DNA of 64,000 nt from Giesbergeria sp. (GTDB lineage Bacteria > Pseudomonadota > Gammaproteobacteria > Burkholderiales > Burkholderiaceae_C). The DNA is taken from assembly GCF_028686475.1 (NCBI RefSeq), contig NZ_JAQUCA010000007.1, forward strand, positions 62,001 to 126,000. Reading direction: 5' to 3'. Numbering within the stretch: the stretch's first letter is position 1; each line of letters opens with the position of its first letter. A program made the translations under genes and the position numbers. Of the stretch, positions 7,449 to 13,784 are shown one piece after another. The notes under the pieces are model-generated. The model did no database searches and was not told the DNA's origin. It saw only the letters and a list, made by a program, of their open reading frames with translations.

Positions 7449-7453
7449 TTAGA
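7394..7453 (+). other. attC site 16
   Basis: R'' GGCTAAC at 7394-7400 and R' GTTAGA at 7448-7453, with arms AAGCCGACCTGCC and GGCAGGCGGCTTAC. Confidence 0.9.
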
Positions 7454-7460
7454 GCCAATC

Positions 7461-7799
7461 ATGAAAACTCCGCCCCACCTTATTCCTGTGATGAACAACA
7501 CGAAGTGGGATGAATTGCGCTTGGCTATGTATGAACTTGAACCAGCACCCGCGTGGCGCACAAAGTGCTGGGAAAACGGATTCGTCACCCCGTGGGATCG
7601 TGAGTGGTACTACCACTTTCGAGAAGGAGGGTACGAACTTACCGAATGGGTTGAAATTCGTACCGAATCAAATGAACAAAGGCATAGCGTGCTCTCTATG
7701 CTCGACAGAGTCCATGTACCAACAGAAGAAATCTCAGATGGGTTTCGTGTGTATGGCTATATCCAACCAGGCCAGCAAATTGAGTATGCAAAGCTCTAA
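7461..7799 (+). CDS. DUF6678-like cassette protein
   Basis: A 112-residue soluble protein. The core (MNNTKWDELRLAMY, then W-D-x-EWYYHF-x-GGY and EWVEI) matches my memory of DUF6678, a family of unknown function often found in integron cassettes. Two ATG codons are possible (7461 and 7491); the second matches the usual family start, while the first directly follows attC 16. No clear ribosome binding site separates them. Confidence 0.7.
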   Translation: MKTPPHLIPVMNNTKWDELRLAMYELEPAPAWRTKCWENGFVTPWDREWYYHFREGGYELTEWVEIRTESNEQRHSVLSMLDRVHVPTEEISDGFRVYGYIQPGQQIEYAKL

Positions 7800-7871
7800 C
7801 CCTACGCTCAAGTTCGCTCCCTTTGGTCGCTGGGACGCGCCTTCGGCGCGCCCCTTAGCTACACGTTAGGT
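7794..7871 (+). other. attC site 17
   Basis: R'' CTCTAAC at 7794-7800 overlaps the preceding stop, and R' GTTAGGT is at 7865-7871. At 78 bases it is longer than the others, with a GGGACGCGCC / GGCGCGCCCC stem. Confidence 0.8.
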
Positions 7872-7876
7872 GACAC

Positions 7877-8182
7877 ATGAGTAATCGTGCCGTACATATC
7901 CTCGGCTGGGTAATTGCCACACTCTCATTAGCTGTAGCGTTGCTTGGGGCTGCCCCCTTCACGCCAGCCATTTTCCTAGTAGCATTCCTTTTGCCGGTTG
8001 CTGCATTTGTTACTTGGCGCGGAGCGGTTGTTGGCAACTTGTCCCTCTTGCTTTGTATGTTTGCCTTCGCCATTAGTCCCTTGCCAATGGGACAACTCTT
8101 TGAATGGCCGCTGGCAGTTGTGTGGCTAATCCTTTGTTCGGTCGCTATTGTTCTTGGCACCGTTCTGGCTCCAAGGTTCTAA
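7877..8182 (+). CDS. Small three-helix membrane protein (cassette)
   Basis: The 101-residue protein is almost entirely hydrophobic, with about three transmembrane helices (near residues 7-27, 29-65 in one or two, and 78-97). The ATG is five bases after attC 17, so translation probably depends on bases in R' (GTTAGGTG can act as a weak Shine-Dalgarno). The stop overlaps attC 18. Function unknown. Confidence 0.6.
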   Translation: MSNRAVHILGWVIATLSLAVALLGAAPFTPAIFLVAFLLPVAAFVTWRGAVVGNLSLLLCMFAFAISPLPMGQLFEWPLAVVWLILCSVAIVLGTVLAPRF

Positions 8183-8234
8183 CTATTCGCTCAAGCGGAC
8201 AGCTTCCAGCTGCCGCTTACCTTAGTTCGTTAGC
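8177..8234 (+). other. attC site 18
   Basis: R'' TTCTAAC at 8177-8183 and R' GTTAGC at 8229-8234. The stem matches attC 2 (GCGGACAGCTTCCAGC), so the same subtype occurs 7 kb apart. Confidence 0.9.
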
Positions 8235-8471
8235 ACTTGCCCACGGTGGCGCTTATTCCACGCACGTAAAAAATCCGGTTTTTGTTGTTGCCAGCTTTTC
8301 CAAAGTAGTTTTGCCTTTGGTTTTGTGCCGGGTACTTTTGGTTTCGTCTTGGCGCTGGTGCAGGTTCGGATTTCCGGCTATGCTGCTGGCTTTGGGTGGC
8401 TACTGTGTGGGCTTGGGTTCTAACCCGGCAGTCAACGCGGACGGCTTGCAGCCGCCGGTTACTTTGGTTCG
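8230..8471 (+). repeat. ORF-less cassette, family A copy 6
   Basis: This is the first of four tandem copies that end the array. The middle segment differs from copies 1-4 (GGGTACTTTTGGTTTCGTC in place of the CAATTTTTCCGGTGTCC block), defining a second subtype shared with copies 5, 8 and 9. Confidence 0.8.
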
Positions 8472-8476
8472 TTAGC
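8418..8476 (+). other. attC site 19
   Basis: R'' TTCTAAC at 8418-8424 and R' GTTAGC at 8471-8476; main type with a GCTTGCAGCCGCC centre. Confidence 0.9.
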
Positions 8477-8715
8477 ACTTGCCCTCGGTTGCGCTTATTT
8501 CACACATTTTAAAAATCCGGTTTTTATTGTCGCCAGTGTTTCCAAAGTAGGTTTTACCTTTGGTTTTGTGGCTTGGCTTTTCCGGTGTCCTATTGGCGCT
8601 GGTGCAGGTTCGTTTTTCCGGCTATGCTGTTGGCTTTGGGTGGCTGTTGTGTGGGCTTGGGTTCTAACGCGGCAGTCAACGTGGACGGCTTGCAGCCGCC
8701 GGTTACTTTAGTTCG
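8472..8715 (+). repeat. ORF-less cassette, family A copy 7
   Basis: A tandem copy with the first-subtype middle block (GCTTTTCCGGTGTCC) between two second-subtype copies, so copies were shuffled rather than simply multiplied in place. Confidence 0.8.
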
Positions 8716-8720
8716 TTAGC
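8662..8720 (+). other. attC site 20
   Basis: R'' TTCTAAC at 8662-8668 and R' GTTAGC at 8715-8720; main type. Confidence 0.9.
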
Positions 8721-8952
8721 ACTTGCCCACGGTGGTGCTTATTCCACGTCCGTTAAAAATCCAGTTTTGTTTGCACCAGTGTTTCCAAAGTAGGTTTTGA
8801 CTTTGGTTTTGCGCTGGGTACTTTTGGTTTCGTCTTGGCGCTGGTGCAGGTTCATTTTTCCAGCTATGCTGCTGGCTTTGGGTGGCTGTCGTGTGGGCTT
8901 CTAACCCGGCAGTCAACGCGGACGGCTTACAGCCGCCGGTTACTTTGGTTCG
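8716..8952 (+). repeat. ORF-less cassette, family A copy 8
   Basis: A second-subtype copy that shares CGTCCGTTAAAAATCCAG and TTTGCACCAGTGTTTCC with copy 5, indicating a common recent parent. It is a few bases short at its 3' end, where GGGCTTGGG is deleted to GGGCTTC. Confidence 0.8.
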
Positions 8953-8957
8953 TTAGC
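8899..8957 (+). other. attC site 21
   Basis: R'' TTCTAAC at 8899-8905 and R' GTTAGC at 8952-8957; main type. It is the last intact attC seen. Confidence 0.9.
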
Positions 8958-9192
8958 ACTTGCCCACGGTGGTGCTTATTCCACGCCCGTTAAAAATCTG
9001 GTTTTTGTTGTCGCCAGTTTGCCAAAGTAGGCTTTTTCTTTGGTTTTGCGCCAGGTACTTTTGGTTTCGTCTTGGCGCTGGTGCAGGTTCATTTTTCCGG
9101 CTATGCTGCTGGCTTTGGGTAAGCTAGTATGTGGCTTTGCTGTCAATGTGGAATACAAGCAGATGGCCTTTAGTTACCGCTTGCCAGTTGTA
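8953..9192 (+). repeat. ORF-less cassette, family A copy 9, decayed 3' end
   Basis: The 5' two-thirds match copy 8. The 3' end is eroded: GGGTAAGCTAGTATGTGG replaces the usual GGGTGGCTG block, and the attC at about 9134-9192 lacks both R boxes. This unit is probably no longer excisable. Confidence 0.7.
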
Positions 9193-9209
9193 AAAAGAAA
9201 GATTAATAA

Positions 9210-9527
9210 ATGAATAAGAAAGAGTGGGATCGCACTGAGCTTCTCAGCCTTATATCAGCATCATCGACTCTAGCGGGTCTTTGTATAACTGTCGTCGCAG
9301 TCATGAATTCGATTAGCAAGAATGACCAAGCCATAACTATTATCGATGATATTTTTGCTTTGTGCGCCGCTGGATTTTTGCTCTGCACATATTTAATTTT
9401 TTGGGCGCTGCGTAGTAAGTCAGACCGAACAAGGTTGATGCTGATTAATGTCATTGACGTACTTTTTCTTGCTGCAATCAGCTCAATGACTTTTGCTGCC
9501 TTTATGATGATCTACACTATTTGGTAG
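9210..9527 (+). CDS. Four-helix small membrane protein
   Basis: The 105-residue protein has predicted transmembrane segments near residues 12-32, 44-66 and 77-103. A charged N-terminus (MNKKEWDRTELL) precedes the first helix. It sits after the decayed copy 9 with GAAAGATT upstream, so it was probably a cassette gene now fixed in place. No domain recognised. Confidence 0.6.
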   Translation: MNKKEWDRTELLSLISASSTLAGLCITVVAVMNSISKNDQAITIIDDIFALCAAGFLLCTYLIFWALRSKSDRTRLMLINVIDVLFLAAISSMTFAAFMMIYTIW

Positions 9528-9657
9528 CCCCCGAGTGGGCACAGGTGCAGCCTCGTGCTGTGTGACCCAAGACCACGGTAAAAACTGCTCTGCGCGGCTT
9601 TTTGAGCCTGTCTGCACCGACAGATCGGGCAATAGTCGTGGCTTCCTGCGCTACAAA

Positions 9658-9677
9658 ACCTGCCAAATTTGGCCGAT
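9658..9677. repeat. Degenerate copy of the 20-bp palindrome
   Basis: ACCTGCCAAATTTGGCCGAT differs at two positions from the palindrome found 15 times elsewhere. It lies in about 460 bases (9528-9987) that hold no convincing gene; a frame open from 9535 to 9789 has no initiation signal. Confidence 0.5.
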
Positions 9678-9987
9678 CTTTGCTTGCTACATGGTAGGCC
9701 ATCGACCTACGGCTTCCCTTTTTGTTGGTGCTGAATCAGTACACGATCCTCATGGAGAGTACGCACAACTTGCGCGGCATCTCCTATAGCTCGGCATGAC
9801 TTGTACGCTCGAAGTGCTCTAACGACAAAAAAATCACAACAATTGCCAAAAAATCATTGACCTGAATAAATTAAGCATATAGAGTCCGCAAGGATCGTTC
9901 ATTTTTAATCATCAATGATCAGTGATTAAGCTAAACGATTATTTTAGGTAAAATTCATTACCTTTATATATATGGAGAGCAATAGTA

Positions 9988-10494
9988 ATGAGTGTGAAAA
10001 AAATTAGTCGGACTATGCTGATAGCTGCTGCTGTGGGCCTTGTTGGTATGGCGAATGTCAATGCCCAAGAGCACATGAACAGTTTTCAGATTGTGAGTAA
10101 TGTGCTGGAAAATGGTAAATCTTTGCGGCAGGGTCAAGGACTAAGGTCGCCAAATAATCAGTATGCTGCTGTTTTGCAGAAAGATGGAAATTTCTGCTTG
10201 TATAAATTAGATCCAAGTGCCAAATATGGTAATCAATTTATCAAATGCACTATGACAGTGGGTAGTGAAGATAAAAAAGGCGCTATTCTCACAATGCAGC
10301 AAGATGGAAATCTTGCTCTGTATAACTCACAGAATAAGCATCTTTGGTCAACAGATACCTATCGTGGAGGAATTGAAAAGCAGGGGTGGAGGTTGATTAT
10401 GAGTGATGATGGTAATTTGGCTCTTGTCGCTAGAGCTGATCCAGGTAAGAACGAAAAACCTATTTGGGAATTCCAGAAGGGCAGGCTTTACTAA
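9988..10494 (+). CDS. Secreted B-type (bulb) lectin-domain protein
   Basis: The 168-residue protein has a Sec signal peptide (basic start, hydrophobic to about residue 26, ANVNA-QE). The mature part is a beta-prism II lectin domain with three sugar-site motifs of the QxDxNxxxY type: QKDGNFCLY, QQDGNLALY and SDDGNLALV; the third lacks the Tyr. Such domains bind mannose and occur in bacterial adhesins and lectin-like bacteriocins. GGAGAG precedes the ATG. A palindromic terminator follows 85 bases after the stop. It may belong to a decayed cassette ending near 10778. Confidence 0.75.
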   Translation: MSVKKISRTMLIAAAVGLVGMANVNAQEHMNSFQIVSNVLENGKSLRQGQGLRSPNNQYAAVLQKDGNFCLYKLDPSAKYGNQFIKCTMTVGSEDKKGAILTMQQDGNLALYNSQNKHLWSTDTYRGGIEKQGWRLIMSDDGNLALVARADPGKNEKPIWEFQKGRLY

Positions 10495-10578
10495 GCCCCT
10501 GAAAATAAGTTCTTCGGATTTTTGAGTATTTGTAGCCTTACTGCGCGGCTGCGTACTGCACCTTGAATTTACAAAAAA

Positions 10579-10598
10579 ACCGGCCAAATTTGGCCGGT
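10579..10598. terminator. 20-bp palindrome, copy 1, bidirectional terminator
   Basis: The perfect ACCGGCCAAATTTGGCCGGT has seven A's on its left and CGCTTTTTG on its right, so it can terminate transcripts from either side. It lies downstream of the lectin gene and of minus-strand gene 10781. Confidence 0.7.
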
Positions 10599-10721
10599 CG
10601 CTTTTTGCGATTCTTGCTTTAGAAGATGCAACCGAGGCATCAGAAAACACTCCGAGCTACCGCCTGAATCACCGGCAGCTGAAAGCCGTCAGCGTGCATT
10701 GCTAGGTTAGGACTACCTTGG

Positions 10722-10778
10722 GCATGAACTGTACCAAAACATCAAAAAACTGCTTGTATTTCAAGCACTTAGGTTGGG
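10722..10778 (+). other. attC-like remnant
   Basis: The right side TTGGGCGTTAGGC matches a classic attC end, and TGCTTG / CAAGCA pair around it. The left box (GCATGAAC) is poor, so this is a decayed site at best. Confidence 0.35.
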
Positions 10779-10780
10779 CG

Positions 10781-11146
10781 TTAGGCTGCTTCCTTGCGCG
10801 CTCCATTAATGACTTCTCGCATCAATGCGTAGGTCTTCGGTGCGCTTTGCGCTTTCGTCCAGCCAAGTCCAATTTCGTACATTTGCAGGGCTTCGATTTC
10901 GTCCCATCGAGCGACCAGTGCAGCCCATATCTTGCTCATCTCGGCCATCTTTGGCAGGCGCTCGCGCAATCCAGGCGCGTGGTGTAGCAGCTTCAAACAC
11001 CTATCCATGTCGTCTGGGTCATGCGGGTAACTTTCATCATTCTTCCGCACTCCAAACGCCAGCCAAAACGCCATTGTTTCGCTGCTTAGTCCTGTTTCGC
11101 CGTTCGCCAGCCAAGCAATCACGGCCTCTTGTGTTGCATCCATCAT
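10781..11146 (-). CDS. Hypothetical protein
   Basis: A 121-residue, mostly helical, soluble protein with several Trp residues. AAAGGAAAG lies just before the ATG-ATG start. It is flanked by two attC-like remnants in plus orientation, so it could be a cassette gene in reverse orientation. Similar small proteins occur in phage and plasmid accessory regions; no function can be given. Confidence 0.6.
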   Translation of the reverse strand: MMDATQEAVIAWLANGETGLSSETMAFWLAFGVRKNDESYPHDPDDMDRCLKLLHHAPGLRERLPKMAEMSKIWAALVARWDEIEALQMYEIGLGWTKAQSAPKTYALMREVINGARKEAA

Positions 11147-11165
11147 CTTTCCTTTCGTTTTTCAG

Positions 11166-11218
11166 TCCTAACTATTTAATGCACGCGGACAGCTAAATGG
11201 CTGCCGGTGATTTTAGGT
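11166..11218 (+). other. attC-like remnant
   Basis: TCCTAAC at 11166-11172, arms GCGGACAGCT / GGCTGCCGGT and TTTAGGT at the right end; only the first base of R' differs from the consensus. The arms resemble the array's main attC type. Confidence 0.45.
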
Positions 11219-11428
11219 GTCAGAGATCACCCATTCTCCGCACAGCCGAACGTATGAGATAACTGGAAATTTTGTTACTCTTTCAATTTCGTGCTGAGTC
11301 CACGTCGGCGAAACAACCGCCACTATCAATGGTGGAAATCGGGTGCATTGTCCAACATCGCTATTCTCATCATCATTTTGCCATTCGGTCGTCCAGTGCT
11401 TGCATGTCCCACAACATTTTTCGTCCAT
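11213..11428 (-). CDS. Small four-cysteine protein
   Basis: A 71-residue protein starting at MDEKCCGTCKHW; AAAGGGAAAAG precedes the ATG. Cys at 5, 6, 9, 28 and 63 suggest a zinc-binding fold of the CxxC...C type seen in small phage proteins. A longer frame extends upstream to 11743, but the extension has no initiation signal and low-complexity content. Function unknown. Bases 11429-11890 hold no gene I can support. Confidence 0.6.
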   Translation of the reverse strand: MDEKCCGTCKHWTTEWQNDDENSDVGQCTRFPPLIVAVVSPTWTQHEIERVTKFPVISYVRLCGEWVISDT

Positions 11429-11890
11429 TGTCTTTTCCCTTTCAAAAAATCCAGCCCTAGCATTCGCTGAACTGAACGCTTGCCAGCGCCGGTTAGCTGG
11501 TAGCGTTAGCGCCAAATATTTAGGCAGCCTTTTCCTTTGGAATTCGTTCTTCAAACGAATGCGTGCGAAAACCACCAATGCAGCGGCAAAAGGCACTTGC
11601 TTTATCGCGCTCTTTTCGGCTGCTAAATAGTTCTGGTTCGCTCCAGCTATCTTTGTCATCCGCCCTTGTACGAAGGGCATATACGAGTTTTTTTTGCTGC
11701 CATTCTTTATCCTTTCTTTTGCACCTTCAAAAGAGATTAGCACCTTGCGGAAGCTGTAGTGCCATATCTAAGAGCTATTACTTTATATAGTACCCAGTTT
11801 TTACGAAAATCAAATAATGGATAAATTGCTACTAGCAGGCCATTTCTGTGATGATGTGACGGCCAGGATGCAATTCTGTCTGCGAAAAAG

Positions 11891-11910
11891 ACCGGCCAAA
11901 TTTGGCCGGT
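11891..11910 (-). terminator. 20-bp palindrome, copy 2, minus-strand terminator
   Basis: It lies four bases past the stop of the 11915 gene, and on the minus strand it is followed by a run of five T's. Confidence 0.75.
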
Positions 11911-11914
11911 AGTG

Positions 11915-12340
11915 CTACGGTTGTCCTCCCCATGCCTCACGAGTCCAGCCCGTCTTAATGGCATCCCACACCACCCATTTTTTTGAGCCTTTGCCTACTG
12001 GGCGCAATGCAACCTGCTTTTCGGATTGGACATGCCGTACATCTTCGCTCACAAGGTATCGCGTTCCTCTTGGCGAAGCCCACCAATCGCCTTGCCGAAA
12101 GTGCGTAGCATCCGGTTCTCCATCAAACGTCCGCAAAGACTCGTCCAGCGCCCACCAATCTGGGATTTCGCCATCTTCATCAAAATACGCACCGCCTTCT
12201 CCAAGATAGGCAAATCCGGGGCCAATGCCAATGACCGCACATTTGGGGCCACCAGCAATACTTGCCGCCTTTCGTGTCGTAAACAGGCGAAGCACAATTT
12301 CGGTGCCGTCGGATGCTTTATGGCCTTCAAATCGGATCAT
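11915..12340 (-). CDS. Hypothetical protein
   Basis: A 141-residue soluble protein with GAGGA before the ATG. It is rich in Trp and Gly, with a likely beta-rich N-terminal half (IVLRLFTTRK, CAVIGIGPGFAYLGEG). It is followed immediately by a palindrome terminator and is probably the last gene of a minus-strand group of small genes (11.2-13.7 kb). Family not recognised. Confidence 0.65.
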   Translation of the reverse strand: MIRFEGHKASDGTEIVLRLFTTRKAASIAGGPKCAVIGIGPGFAYLGEGGAYFDEDGEIPDWWALDESLRTFDGEPDATHFRQGDWWASPRGTRYLVSEDVRHVQSEKQVALRPVGKGSKKWVVWDAIKTGWTREAWGGQP

Positions 12341-12370
12341 TTTATTCCTCGAAATTTTGAGATTGCTGTT

Positions 12371-12559
12371 TTATTTCCTGTCTTGCTTTCGCGCAAGTTC
12401 GGCTTTTTTTTCTGGCGTGCATTGCCATTTTTTGCCCGTAAGGAAGCCTGTTGTCTGGCAATTTTCTGTTTTGCGATTAGAGTTTTTGATGAAACTAGAT
12501 GGTGCAAATAAGGAGGACAGTAAAAGTCCAAATGCTATTCCGGTTAGAAACTTAATCAT
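12371..12559 (-). CDS. Small exported or membrane protein
   Basis: A 62-residue protein whose first ~20 residues (IKFLTGIAFGLLLSSLF) form a hydrophobic segment, followed by a basic tail with two Cys. It could be a small anchored protein or an uncleaved signal. It lies between two better-supported minus-strand genes; an overlapping frame (12337-12531) is less likely. Confidence 0.45.
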   Translation of the reverse strand: MIKFLTGIAFGLLLSSLFAPSSFIKNSNRKTENCQTTGFLTGKKWQCTPEKKAELARKQDRK

Positions 12560-12591
12560 TATTCTTTATGCCTTTGCACACCCTGGCATCG

Positions 12592-12825
12592 TTATGCCTC
12601 AATGTTGTATTTGGCATCCAGCAAGCGCCGAGATTTCTCGCAAACTTTGCCGTCCTTGAGGCGCACCGTGCATTGGGAAATTTTCGCTTTTAACCCGCGC
12701 CATGCACCACGAACGAATGGGAGCCATTCGGAAGCGATTTTGCGGGACGAGTACGGGCGACCCACCCGCATCCAGCCCTCCGATGGGTGCATCACCATCG
12801 TGAAAAAAAGGGTTTTCTTTTCCAT
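12592..12825 (-). CDS. Small basic hypothetical protein
   Basis: A 77-residue protein with AAGGAA before the ATG. The central part (WMRVGRPYSSRKIASEWLPFVRGAWRG) is rich in Arg and Trp, and two Cys lie near the C-terminus, so nucleic-acid contact is conceivable. Similar short proteins occur in phage and ICE accessory regions. Confidence 0.55.
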   Translation of the reverse strand: MEKKTLFFTMVMHPSEGWMRVGRPYSSRKIASEWLPFVRGAWRGLKAKISQCTVRLKDGKVCEKSRRLLDAKYNIEA

Positions 12826-12884
12826 ATTTTTTTCCTTGAAATCTGTGTTCAGGCTAACAAGCGCTGCATGGAAGTCAAAAAAAT

Positions 12885-12904
12885 ACCGGCCAAATTTGGC
12901 CGGT
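12885..12904 (-). terminator. 20-bp palindrome, copy 3
   Basis: It is followed on the minus strand by TATTTTTTT and lies downstream of the 12997 gene, so it reads as a minus-strand terminator. Confidence 0.65.
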
Positions 12905-12996
12905 CGCGCCTTGAGCTAGAAAGGGGGCTTGCGGCTGCTCGCGCCATGCCCCCAAGTCCACTCGCTCTTTCATGCCTTTGCCCGCTGCTTATTTTT

Positions 12997-13254
12997 TTAC
13001 CATGCCCCAGACCACGGCAAGCGCTCCGAATGCTGCACCTCGCAATCGCAAGTTATGAGTTGATGCCCGCATTTGGGGCAACGCTCTATATCGCATCCAT
13101 TCAGGTGCCGCTCCCCTTTCTTTACACCGCAATCTGGACAGGGATTTTCTTTTTCGGCCTCGGGTGTCTGGTCATCAAAGTCCATTTCCGGTTGAGTGAT
13201 TTTGTAATCGGGTACTTGTTTTGCGTTTTGGTTTTCGGGTGATTTTTGAGGCAT
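12997..13254 (-). CDS. Small zinc-ribbon protein
   Basis: An 85-residue protein. The N-terminal half is disordered and acidic; the C-terminal half carries CPDCG, C (near 54), CPKCG and CDC, enough ligands for one or two zinc ions. AGAGAAAG precedes the ATG. Likely a nucleic-acid-binding or adaptor protein; role unknown. Confidence 0.6.
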   Translation of the reverse strand: MPQKSPENQNAKQVPDYKITQPEMDFDDQTPEAEKENPCPDCGVKKGERHLNGCDIERCPKCGHQLITCDCEVQHSERLPWSGAW

Positions 13255-13394
13255 CTGATTTCTTTCTCTAGGTTGGTTGGTGAATTGAACGAAGATTTCT
13301 GCTTCGCTTGCTTATATTTTATGTGGCTTATAGAAAATTCAAGTAATAGATAATTGTTGTGAATGATGACTGAATTCAATGTGGGCACAAAAAA

Positions 13395-13413
13395 ACCAGC
13401 CAAAGTTGGCTGG
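13395..13413 (-). terminator. Variant palindrome (GCCAAAGTTGGC core)
   Basis: CCAGCCAAAGTTGGCTGG differs from the main palindrome at paired positions, so the stem is kept. Seven A's on the left become a T tract for minus-strand transcripts from 13450. These compensatory changes argue that pairing, not sequence, is selected. Confidence 0.65.
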
Positions 13414-13449
13414 CCACGCTTTCCACTAGGGGGCTGAATTTTACCCGAT

Positions 13450-13677
13450 TCAGGCTGAAGGTGAAGGCCAGCCTACGGTGAAAGTTAATTTCCCTTCATT
13501 GAATGCCTTAGTTGCCATCGGCAATGCTGCATCCAACAAATCTTTTCGCTGATAATCTTTGCCCGGAACAAAACCGCTTTGCAGTAAGCCATCTTCAATA
13601 GTGGCCATCATGCAACTAAGGTAATCATCCAAAGTTGTGCAATCGGCTGTTTCGTATGTTTTAGTCAGTCGGTTCAT
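13450..13677 (-). CDS. Hypothetical protein
   Basis: A 75-residue acidic helical protein starting MNRLTKTYE; TTGGAAA precedes this ATG. An upstream TTG (13707) would add ten residues. It is downstream of, and on the same strand as, the subtilase. Unrecognised. Confidence 0.5.
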   Translation of the reverse strand: MNRLTKTYETADCTTLDDYLSCMMATIEDGLLQSGFVPGKDYQRKDLLDAALPMATKAFNEGKLTFTVGWPSPSA

Positions 13678-13784
13678 AAATTTCCAATTAAAAATGGAGG
13701 GTTTCAAAATTTAGCCGTTGGTGACGGCTATCGCTTTCGACTACAGGGCAAATTGCCCGGTCGTTTGCAGAACGCTAACGCCTG

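Noticed and set aside
9535..9789. Frame in the gap after the last membrane-protein cassette
   Set aside because: No ribosome binding site and no family features; it crosses the degenerate palindrome.
11466..11508. A third attC-like stretch with GCGTTAGCG
   Set aside because: The arms do not pair well and the site is too short.
11429..11743. Upstream extension of the four-Cys protein
   Set aside because: A better ATG with a ribosome binding site starts the Cys-containing part at 11428.
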